Source of the DNA: Casuarina equisetifolia | Taxonomy: Eukaryota; Streptophyta; Magnoliopsida; Fagales; Casuarinaceae | DNA length: 64,000 nt | NCBI GenBank assembly: GCA_028551475.1 | Contig: CM052359.1 | Location: 23,995,583-24,059,582, forward strand | Reading direction: 5' to 3' | Shown here: positions 12,762 to 25,070 of the stretch, one piece after another | How the letters are laid out: each line of letters opens with the position of its first letter | How positions within the stretch are numbered: the first letter of the stretch is position 1 | Position numbers and translations under genes: made by a program | Notes under the pieces: generated by a model | What the model was told of the DNA's origin: nothing | Seen by the model: only the letters and a program-made list of their open reading frames with translations | Database searches by the model: none

Positions 12762-13718
12762 GGCTCCTGTGGCCCCCAGGTAAAGCGCTTTAACGGAGCC
12801 TTTTTCGGCTTTTCCCATTTGTAGCGGACCCACCATCTTCGCTGCCCAAATTCAGAATGCCAATCATACCTTTGCATATTCAGGCTCTTTATGGAAGGTC
12901 CTTCAATTCCTGGATATCAAAATCCTCTCTGCTTTTGCTTTCTACCCATTTTCGATGAACACTCTTAAGCTTTGCTGCTCGTCCAAACAAGTTGAACATT
13001 TGGATGTTTTGTATGGAGATTTACCGTAGCGGTCCAATAGATTGGCGTGTAAGTGCTTAGTATTGTCATGAGCCCACATGAAAGTAAGCAACGATGCATA
13101 TTTTGTTCAGTCAGTGCGGGTTAGCAATTACATCAAATCGAGACTGTCCTATTTTGGATGTGTTAATGCAATTCGATGATCTTGTAGTCTTCCTAGTTAG
13201 GTAAAAAGGATGTGAAGGTACTGGGAAGTATTCAACTTAGGACCTCTTTGTTAATTTCTGAAAGTATCTCAAACTCTATTTCTTGAAATTATAATATGAG
13301 ATATGAGAGTCAGTGAAAAAATAAGTCCAAGAAGAAAAGATTATAAGCTATACATGTATTTCAACTTGTACAAGATAATCCGAAGCAAAATCTGAGATGA
13401 CACAGCTCTTGCTTCCTCAGTTGCAGGGTAAACTCTAACAACAATTGCTAGTGCAGAGGATGCAGTGCTGCTCATTTGGAATTCTATGTTCCCTCTTTTC
13501 TTTTCTTTTTTCTTCTTCCTTCTTTCCATTTTTCTTTTCGATCCCATTCATTATATTTACATTTTTTTTTTTCTGGAAATACAAGCTTGGTTCTCAGGAA
13601 ATATATGTTGAAGCAAGCCAGCTGCGGCTATCACATACTTCAATTCTTTCAAAAATTTGTGTAACACTCATTTATTGAGATTTACCACCCGAAAAGTCAT
13701 GCAACAGACTGGATTTCC
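12762..13718. other. Intergenic region between the FLZ promoter and the PPR 3' end
   Basis: It carries the FLZ upstream region and, near 13560-13718, the probable 3' UTR of the PPR gene. There is a T-rich run near 13495-13575. No gene is seen. Confidence 0.5.
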
Positions 13719-16070
13719 TCAACACAAGCCTACCCACTTCTTGAAAGCTAACGCTGCTTCTCTCTTTTTCAGTTGGGCTTCTGTTTGGATTTTTGGAGCC
13801 TTGCCCTTATAAAGTGTTTTATGGTACTTCAAAAAGAGAGTTCGGTACTTGTACTTGTCAACAAACATACCCCCTTTTTCCATCATCTCCCAGACTTCAT
13901 TTGCTCGAGCGAAAAATCCACCCCTGACAAACGTGTAAAGCACAGAATCCAGAAGTTCTTGATCAAACTTCATTGAGGTAGAAGAAGCAAGACTCTTCAT
14001 TTCACCCCACAACTCTGTCACCTCCACATATTTCCCCCCAACAGCAGCATACCCGGTAACCATGGAATGAAGGGTCTGAGCATTTGGAAGATGACCCAGA
14101 CTCCTCATCTTCTTCAGAGCCTTCTCAGCATCTTGCATTAATCTCTTCTTGCAGAAGAAGTGGATTACATTATTCCAATCATGCACTCCACTATCAATTG
14201 TCTGCCCTTCCTTGATTTCCTGCAAGAGCATTGCCATCAGTCTTGCCTCACCACCCTCTTCACATCCCTTTACTAACATCTCAAAGTCTTGATGGCCTGC
14301 TCGCGGTACTTTAGCCATTTTCATCTCTTTGAACAGATGTAGGGCGCCTTGAGTGTCTTTCTGAAGCACCCTGGATTGGATTAGTGCCTCATAAGAGCTG
14401 GAATCTAGTTGGATTCCAGCCTTACGAGCATCTCTTAAAAGTGATGCCACTTCCCCAGGTCGGTTTGCTTGGCAATATGCTTTCAAGAGGGAGGAATATA
14501 CAGAAGAACCAGTTCTGACCCTAGCCAAACGCATCTCATCAAGAAGGTCATGCGCCTGATCTAACCACCCAAGTGAGATACATGAGTTAATAACATGAAC
14601 CAAGACAGAATCATCGTTGGAAACTGGGGAATTTTCTTTCTCTGCCTTGATAAGGAATTCAGCCAAATCCTTGGTCTTGCCAGCTTCTAGAAAAGCCTTA
14701 ACTAGTTTCACATAAATTCTTTCAGTCGGTTGAAGAACTCCACGTAAGGTTGTAATCAATTCAACTTGCATCTGCAGCTTAGCTAACAAAGTACTTAGCA
14801 TTTGCTTTGCTTCAGCCTCAAGCTTTAAGAAATTTTGGTCCCTAGAAAACTCTTCATATCTCAATTTGTTATTCTCTGAATCCTGCGATTGTATCTGACT
14901 CAAACTTTGCCCAGAGGCCACTAAAGGCAGGGACTTATTTCCACTTGCAGAGGCATTATAGAGAACACCAGCTGCCGCAAAAGAATTTCTTGCTTCTTTT
15001 GCTTTTCGAAGCATTTCCAAAACCATGTTAGATGCAGAATCTAGATCACCAAATTTTAAGTGGCACGTGAGCAAGCAATTATAGAATTGTTGAAACTGAA
15101 TATCACTTAAATTATGAACTTCATTAATGTATCTTTGAAGCTTCTTCAACTCTTCTCTTCGTCCATTTCTCTCATATATATGGCCCATAATGATCAATAA
15201 GTTTGTGTCTGCCTTGACACCAACTCGAGGCATCATGTCCAGGAGCTGCTCTGCTTTCCTAGTTGTCCCAAACAAAAGACACCCTGCCAAAGCAATGTTG
15301 ACAGCAGTTGTATTAGGTTTCATAGCAATCAAAGGTGCGTTACTCTTTTTACGTGGATCCACCCTACCATCTTGGAACAAGTAACCTATCTCAAGAATCA
15401 ACTCAGCGGCAAGGTAAGCCCCATGAGCTGTTTCTGACATGTGGGCTAAAATTGCAGACCAAGCAGTCACAGGGGGATATTCTTCCATTGCTACCAATTT
15501 TCGTAAGAGAGTTGATGCAGGAACTGGTAGTCCAGATTTGGCAAGACACAAAGAGAGATATATCAGAGGATCCTTTGCGAATAAGGTCTGTTTTCCTTCC
15601 TCAAAAACCTGCTCAACTAATCCATACGCCTTCTCAAGCCACTGAATGTCAAGGCTATCTGCGAAACTTGTTAGAAGCTTGTTCACGACAGATTTCCTAG
15701 GAAAGCCTTCCAACTGCATATGCTGTTCATATAACTTCCATGTATCGTTAAATCTACCTTCATGGATTGCGTTTTGTATTTCAATACTTATTTTAGTTGG
15801 GTCTCGAGCCTGGACCAAAAATGTTCCTGCCATTGTTGATGAAGACCTTGGTTGAAGAGTAAATTTATTCTGTGATCCCAAGAAAACAGTTCGCGCTATC
15901 AAGCAAGTCAAAGGGGAGTTAACAAACTGGCAGAAAGAACTGCCGCAATAAACCTGAGGTTGGCATCTGAATACTTGAGTCACATTGCTAGTGCTGCCAG
16001 CAAGTAAAAGATACAAAGCGGAAGATGAATTTGCAGTAATCCGATGGCTGACTTGTCTTATAGATAGCAT
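13719..16070 (-). CDS. P-class pentatricopeptide repeat protein (At1g03100-like), probably mitochondrial
   Basis: A single uninterrupted frame of 783 residues. PPR proteins bind organellar RNA through stacked 35-residue helical pairs. The N-terminus (residues 1-80) is rich in S, R and hydroxylated residues with few acidic ones, typical of an organelle presequence. PPR-like repeats are clear in three places: about residues 255-330 (TAVNIALAGCLL, NLLIIMGHIYERNGR), about 485-600 (LVHVINSCISLGWLDQAHDL, SVYSSLLKAYCQANR, SYEALIQSRVLQKD) and 630-750. There is no E, E+ or DYW tail, so it is P-class and not an editing factor of that type. The absence of introns is usual for PPR genes. Resemblance to Arabidopsis At1g03100 is from memory and fits the neighbouring genes. 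The RNA target is unknown. Confidence 0.85.
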   Translation of the reverse strand: MLSIRQVSHRITANSSSALYLLLAGSTSNVTQVFRCQPQVYCGSSFCQFVNSPLTCLIARTVFLGSQNKFTLQPRSSSTMAGTFLVQARDPTKISIEIQNAIHEGRFNDTWKLYEQHMQLEGFPRKSVVNKLLTSFADSLDIQWLEKAYGLVEQVFEEGKQTLFAKDPLIYLSLCLAKSGLPVPASTLLRKLVAMEEYPPVTAWSAILAHMSETAHGAYLAAELILEIGYLFQDGRVDPRKKSNAPLIAMKPNTTAVNIALAGCLLFGTTRKAEQLLDMMPRVGVKADTNLLIIMGHIYERNGRREELKKLQRYINEVHNLSDIQFQQFYNCLLTCHLKFGDLDSASNMVLEMLRKAKEARNSFAAAGVLYNASASGNKSLPLVASGQSLSQIQSQDSENNKLRYEEFSRDQNFLKLEAEAKQMLSTLLAKLQMQVELITTLRGVLQPTERIYVKLVKAFLEAGKTKDLAEFLIKAEKENSPVSNDDSVLVHVINSCISLGWLDQAHDLLDEMRLARVRTGSSVYSSLLKAYCQANRPGEVASLLRDARKAGIQLDSSSYEALIQSRVLQKDTQGALHLFKEMKMAKVPRAGHQDFEMLVKGCEEGGEARLMAMLLQEIKEGQTIDSGVHDWNNVIHFFCKKRLMQDAEKALKKMRSLGHLPNAQTLHSMVTGYAAVGGKYVEVTELWGEMKSLASSTSMKFDQELLDSVLYTFVRGGFFARANEVWEMMEKGGMFVDKYKYRTLFLKYHKTLYKGKAPKIQTEAQLKKREAALAFKKWVGLC

Positions 16071-18062
16071 TTTGTCCAGACAACAAACGTTAACAATGCT
16101 CCTGGTACTGTAAAGAGGTCAATATCTGCAATATAGACAGCATGAATGAGATACAATGGAACTCCTCACAGCAGCATAGTCTGAAATTTAAACAACAGGG
16201 CAGGAAACTATTACTAATAACTCATCGAGAAAATTTGATGTGAATTGGGGTTAGTATCATTGGCAACTACACAGAAGGAAAAAGAAAAATCTAAAGGCAT
16301 AAGACGTCCCAAGTCTCTTGATGCAGGTTTTAAAGCTTTTTTCTTCTTGTATCTTTTAATTTGAGCGTCTCTTTCGAAATCGACAGGCACCCTAATTGCA
16401 AAGAAGCCCATACCTCCTATGTGCCAGAATCATTCATGCTGAACAAAGCCAATAGGCGAGCTACTCAAAAAGACGTTCATCGTCGTGAGGTGTATCTCTG
16501 AACCTTCTAATGTCCGGGTTTTTGATCGGGAAAGTAAACCTAGAAGCATATATAAAAATTTAAAATAAAAATAAAAATAAAAAAATCCTTCAAATGCAGA
16601 ACGGAGAGTAATTCTTCCCTAAGAACCTTAGTAGGTCAAAATCGAGCATAACCAGCATATAACACACAAAAACGTGAACTTCCCACGAGTATAATGCATG
16701 CTGAATATTATTTCGATAGCCAATAGTTCAATAAGGATGCAGTCCATCCATCCTCGTTAAGACATTCTATCAAACACCTAGAAATCGTGATAAGCTTACT
16801 TCTTGCATGTCTGTAGGGAAACGTAGACATGGGACAAAAGACCTAAGTAGCTGGAACGAGCAAATGCAATGTTAAAATGAGACCCATATCAGGTTTAGTT
16901 TGCTGAAGGCCGGACGACAAGAGCCTAGCCGAAGAGCAGACTGGCTCCCGAGGATGCAAGGTACGCAGAGCGAAGGAGGGAAAAATGCAAGATGGGTCTA
17001 GAAAGCAGTTTTATACTGGGCTTTAAAAATGGGCCAAATAAATTTTATTAGCTTGACCACTAACTGTTGTTCTAATGAGCTATTATTATTTTATGTTTTG
17101 ACGTAAAATTATTTTGTCAGAAATTTTGATATTCATGATGCTCACAAAAGATGTTTTGAGATTACATAAAGTATGTTGACATCAAAAGCTATCACAAAAG
17201 GAGGGGAAAAGGCTCCATCGGTGTACCTCTCAAGCGTTCTCCATTTCCTCTTCTCAGTTTTAAGTTAAACATGGCATGCTATTAGGATAACTGAGAATGT
17301 CTTAATGATTTCAAAGAGTTTATTTAGCTAATAACATATTTGTTTAATCAATGAAGGGGAAGAATATGATCTAATGAGCCCTTGTCTATCACCTTGAACA
17401 TGCTTATACACAGCCCAATGTACCTTCGGTATATCCAGACAAATGAATATTACTTATGATTCAAAATGGTATTGAGTTCTCTCGATTATGCTGTAAATTT
17501 ACTGATAAAGCGATACCGAGGGTGTGGATTTTAACTTACATATTACATGGTTCTCGTGGTGTGCTTTTGGTTCTAGTTTGATCTTGCCCAAAAAGACAAG
17601 GGAACATGAACATGCATATCGGACTTAAGGTGGATTAACTCATTTTTTTACACTTTTTATACTCAAAGTCGGGGTTTCACAAAAAGTGGTGAGACCCCAA
17701 TTGATTGACGGCCTCTTCCACTCAATTTCTGTCCTAGTTTTCTCCATGCATTTTGAACGAAGAAGTAAGAAGACGGCTAGTTTTTTAGCCATACAAGCGG
17801 AGGAGATCATGTTAGAAGCTAAGAAGCTCTGACTGACAGATTGCCTAAATGTTTCAATTCATGCTACTCTTAACCATGGGTCGCCGAATCAACTAAAGAA
17901 GCTCTGACTTGGTGCCGACACATGGCGAGACAGGAGATAACACAAAACTTGTCTGTTTTATTCAGTCGAGTTATTGTTTATTCATAGGTTAGTATTCGAC
18001 CATATTACATATTGCAGACGACTATAGTACATATTGCTTCTCGACCACCTCTTTGTAGTTCC
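16071..18062. other. Intergenic DNA between the PPR 5' side and the vicilin 3' end
   Basis: It holds the PPR leader and promoter (first few hundred bases) and AT-rich DNA. A short A-rich run of AAAAT units lies near 16557-16585. No further gene is supported. Confidence 0.5.
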
Positions 18063-20237
18063 TCATTCATAAGCACGACCACGCTCCTCTCGGTGTTTGC
18101 GTGGTCCGGGGAAGAAGAACTCCTGCTCTTGGTTCATGAAGATCCTTTCCACCTCTCTTGATGGCATGTTAAAGGCCAACTCTTTCGCTGCCCTCTCAAA
18201 CTCGCTCACAATGTTGTTTTTCCCTGGGACGAAGAGCATCAAAGAACCAGATCAGAAAAAAGAACACAAGGAAAACAATGAAAGATCAGTACGATTGATT
18301 TAAGAAGGGACAAAGATATGGTACCTGCGAGGGGGAACCTAACGTTTCCTTGGGCGTTGACCTCAAAGCAAAGCACCTGCAAGTTTTTGTTCTCTGAAGC
18401 CACAACAGCAACCGGATGGCCTGCCGGAGCTACAAACACGGTACCACGTCTCAGGTGTCCGCTAATCTTCTGGTAACTTTGGGTCCCCCTGTGATGTTGA
18501 TAACTTGTTCTACCTCCTTGTTGCCCTCTTGATCCAGAAGAAGAAAGATGGGGGCACGCCATCTCAAACCATCCTTCACCATCGATTATCACCGAGATCT
18601 TCGTTGCTTTTGAGTTGTAGTAGGGACCGGCCATACCTCCCTGCATATTTCGATACATAATTACTTGAAGGAGCCAAAAAGAATAGCTATAATGTGTGTA
18701 GAACACAGTGAAGAAAGACATAACAACTAGTGATGCAATCACGCTGCGGAAATGGAAAGAGAGGAGGTCTCGATTACTTTGGTTATGTTAGCGAAGGAGA
18801 CAATGAAGTCGAGGTCTTTCAGCTGCTTGCAGTCGTTAGGATTGGCTTCGTAGAGGCGACCAAACTGGTTTGATTGAGTGGGTCGTTTGTCGAAGAGATT
18901 GAATGGTCCGCTCGAGTCACCTCCAAAAGGCCAAATGCGAGGGGGACCTTCATCGTGCTGGCTCAAGGCTCGGATTTGTTCTTTGGAGGCTTTCACAATG
19001 GTTCCTTGCCTTCGCTGCCCAAAGACCTTCTGCAGCTGATCCCTTCGTACCTAGTCGATGTTGGAAAAGGAACATCAAGGCAATTTCTAACAACCAAAAT
19101 AGAAATTACTCTCCAAAGGAGCCAATGGGAAAACCTACCTTGAGAGCGGCCTCAAGAACCTCCCAGCTGAATGCTTTGTAAAATGATTCTAGTTCTTCCA
19201 CACCTGACGCATGGAATGCCTACATCACAGGAATCACTACAATCAGTGATCATAAGATAATTAAACAAAGAAAGCCCTGATCCGTTTACTCTGCAGAAGC
19301 CAGGCCAGAGCATTGGAGTTTGAAAATGAGCCTGTTTGTTATGCTTTTGATATAATTCGAGTCCCATAATTTCGAAAACCAGCAATTTTGAAGATGAACT
19401 TACTTAAACCATACTGGATATCCCTTAGATTTTATATAGTTTAATGAATTTTACTAGAAGTGACAAGCTATAGAAATTTGACCTCATAATGGCCCGGAAG
19501 AGAGACAGGTTGGAGGATTTTGACGACACAGAGCTTCTCATTCTCATCCCTGTTGATCATATAAACAGGCGTCCCTGCTTGAACCCTAAAGATATCTCCT
19601 TGTTCGACGTTGAAGCTCTCTCTCCTCTCCTCGGTTACCAAAGTAATAGTGCCTAGACCTGATCACACAGCACGGCAAACAGAATATTACAATACAAGAA
19701 GAGTGAACAGTAAAGTATAATGAGTAAGGAAAGCGATACAACAAGAAAATAGTGGAAACAAAAATTACCCTTAGCAACGAAGAGAACAAGTTCAGCATCA
19801 AAATGGGCTGGGGCAATGAAAGTGTGAGGATTTGCTTCCAGAATCGCCAAACGAAAATTCTCAATGCCGCGCAGCAGTTTCGATCTCTTTGTGAACTTCT
19901 GAAGGACCTGAACTGTGCCTTCGTCTGTCCTAACTTCGGATTCAAAATGCTTATCTTCAAAAACATAGGGATTGTTTTCCTCCTGCTCCTCTCCATAGCT
20001 TTCCTCTCCTCTCCTCCCTTCATCTTTTCTCCACTCTCGCTCTTTTTTCTCTCTATAGTACTGCTCGCAACTACTTTCACACTCCTCCCTCTGTTGCTCA
20101 TCGAACTGCCTTTGATGCCTGCACTGGTGCAAACATTGTTTGAGCTCTGGGTCTTGCTTGGCCAGAGCTAAAGTAGCACCTATGAGCAGGAGAGAGAAAA
20201 GCAAAAAAGCAACAGGAATGTTAGATTTGACAGCCAT
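18063..20237 (-). CDS. 7S globulin (vicilin-like) seed storage protein, six exons
   Basis: Exons (minus order) are 20237-19769, 19658-19483, 19219-19139, 19050-18778, 18640-18325 and 18223-18063. All have canonical splice sites, and the total is 1476 bases, giving 491 residues. Residues 1-26 form a signal peptide (MAVKSN, then a hydrophobic core ending ALA). Residues about 33-65 carry a C-x3-C-x12-C-x3-C pair, the vicilin-buried alpha-hairpinin module, followed by an E/R-rich linker. Two cupin barrels follow: the first around exons 1-2 (NPYVFED, ANPHTFIAPAHFDAE, GDIFRVQAGTPVYMIN), the second around exons 4-5 (GPFNLFDKRP, GPYYNSKATK, GTVFVAPAGHPVAVVAS). Vicilins are made in seeds, trimerise and fill protein storage vacuoles; many are food allergens. 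The six-exon structure is the family norm. An in-frame ATG at 20321 could extend the protein by 28 residues, but MAVKSN fits a signal peptide better. Confidence 0.93.
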
Positions 20238-20317
20238 ATTGTTCGTCGTTCCTGATGAAGAGGGCGAAGATGGAGTGGCTATTTGTAATGTGAGCAGAGT
20301 GAGCAGGATGGGGATGA

Positions 20318-20342
20318 GCATGCGCAGGGGAGGCCGTGCATG
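20318..20342 (-). promoter_or_regulatory. RY-type seed motifs upstream of the vicilin gene
   Basis: TGCATG (CATGCA on the minus strand) lies at 20337-20342 and GCATGC at 20318-20323, about 80-105 bases upstream of the vicilin ATG. CATGCA is the core of the RY element bound by B3 factors such as ABI3 and FUS3 in embryos. No convincing TATA box was seen close by, so the promoter position is uncertain. Confidence 0.45.
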
Positions 20343-20552
20343 GTGGACGAGTGTAGCTTTCGTGTCAACTACAGGAGAGTTGAACGCCGAGTCCTTGCAA
20401 GAACGATGAAGACCTCAATCGTCGTGTAGCAATCTCTATCCTTGACATTTGGCAATGATGTAGCAACTTGAAGTGAAGTTTTTGCAGGTGGGTTTAGGGG
20501 AATTGGGTCCTGGCCGTCGAATTTTTTAAAAATGTAAATCAGAAGGTATCAA

Positions 20553-20625
20553 GCCGTCTTAGCTCAGCCGGTAGAGCGCATGGCTTTTAACCATGTGGTC
20601 GTGGGTTCGATTCCCACAGACGGCG
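20553..20625 (+). tRNA. tRNA-Lys (anticodon UUU)
   Basis: A 73-base cloverleaf with acceptor arm GCCGTCT/AGACGGC, discriminator G, D arm GCTCAGCCGGTAGAGC, and anticodon stem CATGG/CCATG around loop CTTTTAA (anticodon TTT at 20586-20588). The variable loop is short, and the B box GGTTCGATTCC sits in the T arm. There is no intron. A T run right after the gene (20626-20630) is a pol III terminator. No CCA is encoded, as expected for a nuclear gene. It sits about 315 bases upstream of the vicilin ATG, pointing away from it. Confidence 0.97.
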
Positions 20626-21351
20626 TTTTTGCTGACGCAAGTACACAGGTGAATAAATATAGTTAGGTTGGTTTCTCATAAAACTTAAATGTATTCCTTA
20701 ATTAAAGGGGGATTTTGAGGGTCTTTTGTACGTCTCGAGTGCCTTCTCTATATTCTAATTATAGATAGTTTCTCTTCTAATTGAATTTGGTCCTTTCTAT
20801 TTTCTCTCACCCACAGCATTTATGAATAGAGAGGCACCGCCCATCAACCGGCTTTCAACCAAACAGATACATTCCCCTTTGATTTTGTTTCAAATTGCTT
20901 ATTCTACAATCTAAAACATATATTGATTGATGAAGATAGAGAAATTGCTTATTCTACAATCTAAAACATATATTGATTGATGAAGATAGAGAAATTGCTT
21001 ATTCTACAATCTAAAACATATATTGATTGATGAAGATAGAGGCAGCACAGGGTATAAACTATATACCAGTAGGTCAGTATTCCACCCAATAGCTTTAAAA
21101 TCAGGTGGCCATGTGAAAACGTAGCAATATGATTGAGAGTGAATTAGCACAACAATTTCAAACCTAAGAGATTCAATAAAATTCCGACCATTTTATACTG
21201 TAACAACCAATAACAACAAAGAGGACGCAAGAATCCATATGAGAAATTCCCAACCATTCACCATATGGGCGGAGAACAACATGAAGTCATAAGCTCTAGA
21301 AGTCTTTTAAGTTCAATTTCTTGCCATAAAACTTGAACAAGAAAGTGCTTC
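20626..21351. other. Spacer between tRNA-Lys and the uL24 gene
   Basis: It contains the pol III terminator, a three-copy 50-bp tandem repeat (20891-21040) and, at its top, the probable 3' UTR of the uL24 gene. No coding sequence is seen. Confidence 0.6.
20891..21040. repeat. 50-bp minisatellite, three copies
   Basis: Units start at 20891, 20941 and 20991 (AAATTGCTTATTCTAC...). They are identical except for the first base of the first unit. Such homogeneity points to recent expansion. Confidence 0.97.
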
Positions 21352-24300
21352 TTAAAGGTCAGGCATGCCCTTCCCAGTTTTAGCATCATAAGTCTTCTCC
21401 AGCACCAGCTCCATCGGAGTATCCTTTGGACCAGCTGCAAAACCACACAACAATCGACAAAACAATTTATCATATCACGGCCAAAAATAGGAAACACAAT
21501 ATGCTAGTGTTCAGAAGCAACTTTAAAAACTATGAGTTTGTGCAGAAATCCTTGCATATGTTTTCCATTCTTCACTTCCGTTTTTTTTTCCTAATTTCAG
21601 ATTCTCACTTCTAAAACTATTTCCAAGGGGAAAATCTATATTCTAGCAAATCATAGCCATGGGTCTGCGGAGTAAATATTAGTAACAAGTCAAAACCTTA
21701 ACTAGAATCATTTTGCCTACTATCACAATGAATGTTGCAAGACTTGCTGCATTTATGAGTAAATCCCACTCAAGATAGATTAAATATGAAAAAAAAAAAA
21801 GAGCAAAAAGAACATAAAGAGATTGCAAGACACAAACTTAAGACGTGCCATTAACATTCCAATGTAGTCTATCCTATGCATAGTGTATTTTTAGGTCAAT
21901 TTAACTAAGCCTCAATGTCAATCAACTGCGGTATACTTTCTGAATGCTCATGAACTAATTGGAGTCCACCATATTCTCTATTTACCATACCCTTCTCTCG
22001 GACTTCTAAGCACATTGTTTTAGAACTTACTCCTCTTTCTCTCTGCTAACTCAAATCAAACCTCTCTTGCTGACATATTACTTGTTCCTGAGTTGCATAT
22101 GACCATTAAAATGACGCCTCCTATCTTTTCATTAATACAAGCCACCCTCATCTTTGAACAAATAATTTTAGTCCTGAACTTAAGTATCCTATTATTTTCA
22201 CCCATCCATTTTAATCATTTCGAGTACACTCATCTTTTAACACCACAAGATTTTTTTTTCCATAAAGCATATCTAGTGCTATAGAGGTTCTATAGAATAT
22301 ATATAAGTAGAGTGTCCTACTAAAGATTGCAGTGGATATACACAAAATATTTTCTTCTAACATGAAAGTGCCTTTCATTTATATTCTTAAATTACTTATT
22401 AAGTTTGTGAACAGTTTTACTTTCCACTCATTTAAACATCCAAAGTTTCAATAAAATTGTGTGACTTCATTTCACACAAGGTCTATTTAACAACTAGCTT
22501 GACATCTGTGAATGGAAATTCACAATAGTTTTTAAGGAAACTCTCTATCTAAGTCTTTCCATAGAACATTTGCCCATTCCTTTTTAAGGTAAACATTGTA
22601 ATAGATCCTTAAACCAAAATGTGAGGTTGTCACCTCAGGCTGCACATTTCATGGGATATCTAATATGAGGAGAGTTTCTCATGCTATCGAAACTAAAGGA
22701 TGCACAAGCTAGATTTATAGGGTATGCCAAAATGACTAATCACAATTCGGTTCTTCAGTTGCTAAAGTAGTGCAAATCAACCTAGCATGCTGGGATACCA
22801 CAAGATCCTTTACTCAAGTCATTGAAATCCCAATTAGGCTTGCATTTCACCATTTAGTACCCAGCCACATGGTATTTCCATGCTAAGCTATGCCTCTACC
22901 ATATCTACAAAAACTGTTTACTAACAGGGCTAATCATAACCACTATAACAGCAGAATCAAACGCAGGATGTTAACACAAATCATGTGTGCACCATATTGT
23001 TGTCTCTGATCACACAAGTAGCAGTGGGGACAACTATTACACCTAAAGAATAAGAACCAACTAAATTACAAAGAGTAACTTAAAAACAATAAATTTGAGA
23101 GCGTAGGTATTAAGTTTCGGACAATTACCAATTGGAGGCCTTGGTGTAGTCCTTATCCTCAAGATTTCAGGACGAGGTATTATGGATTCAGATGCTCCCA
23201 GACCTCTTGATACTCGTACTTTGGTGCCATCTTCAAGATATCTAACACCAACCTTACATGGCTTCCTGCATAAGTAAAAACCCACTTCCTGAGAAACATA
23301 AGTAAAAGAAAAGAAACAAGCACCGAAGATTTTCAAACCGAAAATCTATTTTAATTCTGTACCCAGTCACAGGGTCAAGAACTTGAACATTTGACACGTG
23401 CAATGGTGCTTCAACTGAAAAGATCCCACCCTCATGACCTTGACCTTGTTTGATATGTTTCTTTACCTGCAAAAGGGCATAAAAAGATGATGAAAAGGAA
23501 ATATACATTCCAAACATATCTATACTGCTTGTTTGTTGTGGCCTAAAATTTACTTTGCTCAGAAGAAATTTCAACATAAAAATATTTTCTGTATTTGAAA
23601 AAAATTTATCCCACCAAGTTCTCACGTAGACAGTAGTATTCCACCTACAAATGCATGCTGCAGTGCATGACATGATCTTTCCGTATTAGATTATATTCTT
23701 TCCAACTTGTGTAAGTCCTCTTTTATCTGTTTTAAGTCATTTAATGCAATAAAAACAATATCTAAGCAAGGAGAATGGTTTAGAGTCATGAGAATAACAA
23801 GCAATGAAATTTATTTTTTTTTCCTGAATTTAATCTAGAAAGCTATTGCAGATTCCAATTATTAGTTCCTATAGTAAGTTAATCTTCTTTGTTAGGCACG
23901 CAAATTCAATAATAATATCAGAACCTTATGTTTTTATCAATAAGTTTGTTAACAGAACCATTTAACAAAGACTAGTCAGATTAACAATGTGAACAGTTCA
24001 CTGCTCCAGAGAATAAGGAGGAAAAAAATCCTGAAAATGAAGCTAAGTTAGTGCACCATGTGAAAAAAAAAAAAAAAAGCGTTTTAAGAATTGTTCAGTT
24101 GAGGGCTTAATTCGAAATCCACATTACAAGCGCCATTTATTGATTCCATAACATACTAGCTATTAAAGAAACTTGACACAGATCTTAAAATAAATACCAA
24201 TTGAACTTAGTCATCACATATCATAATGTTAGGTGAACTCTCTAAAACATTGCTTTATATCATAATGACCTCTTCTGCTTTTGCGTTCTTCCTTCTTCTT

Positions 24301-24855
24301 TTTCACACTTAATTCAAAGCATACAACATTTTCAAAGAAATCTGCAGATACATTTACTACAGAGGCACTACATCGGTATGCATTCAGAGCTTCGGGTTAT
24401 TTCTGGCCAAAAGAGTTACAAATTCTGTCCTGAAAAACCAAGGCCTTCTGATTTTCAATGACATCAAATTATCATCTTCTACTTGTAAGCACAACAGTTA
24501 TAACATTCTCACCTATGAACGTAAGAACATCTTAAAAACTTTCCTTACAAGAACATCTTACAAACAGTTAATCCTTACAAGAATCAGATTATTCAAAAGA
24601 ACAATTACTCACCAAATTCTTACCCTCGACAATAACACGATTCTGCGAGCGGATTACGCGCTTAATAATACCTGCCTCGCCTTTGTCTTTGCCCCTTATA
24701 ATCATCACCTGTAACAAATTAAGCCCAAACAACGGAAATTAGAAGACCAAACAATAAAAATAACCAAAATTAATTCATAACTATTTTTTTCTTACATTAT
24801 CTCCTCTGACGACCTTCCAGTGCCTAATGAGTTTCTGAGCCGCTTTCCAACCCAT
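21352..24855 (-). CDS. Ribosomal protein uL24, bacterial type, probably mitochondrial (KOW domain)
   Basis: Exons (minus order) are 24855-24796, 24708-24613, 23466-23363, 23265-23129 and 21434-21352. Together they are 480 bases, giving 159 residues with canonical GT-AG sites. uL24 is an assembly-initiating protein of the large ribosomal subunit. The KOW motif is at residues about 16-45 (VVRGDNVMIIRGKDKGEAG, then GIIKRVIRSQNRVIVEG), followed by KNLVKKHIK and PLHVSNVQVLDPVTGKP, as in bacterial L24. The sequence starts directly MGWKAAQKLIRHWK with no long transit peptide. It fits the plant KOW/L24 family that I associate with mitochondria (At5g23535) better than the chloroplast L24, which has a clear presequence. 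The last intron is long (1.7 kb). A telo-box (TAGGGTTT) lies about 216 bases upstream of the ATG. Confidence 0.92.
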
Positions 24856-25070
24856 TTCGAGCTGAGCTTATTAGGAGAAGGAAAGGAAGATGCAGAGAAT
24901 GAACAATCCCAGCGAAATGGCGTCAATTTCTTTTCAAGTAGAATCGGTTAAAGGGAAGTTCAGCAGGACTGAGATTACCCGAGGCCGTAAAAGACCCGAG
25001 CTCACGCGTTGGATTTGGTTGTTTGGTGCGTTTCTCTCAGTTCTCGAGCTTCATTAGGAATAGGGTTTTA

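Noticed and set aside
15335-15700. Plus-strand frame of 121 codons inside the PPR gene
   Set aside because: It is antisense to a clear PPR coding frame and has no motif of its own.
19586-20171. Other long frames over vicilin exon 1 (both strands)
   Set aside because: They are shadows of the vicilin coding sequence and its intron read-through; the vicilin frame explains the region.
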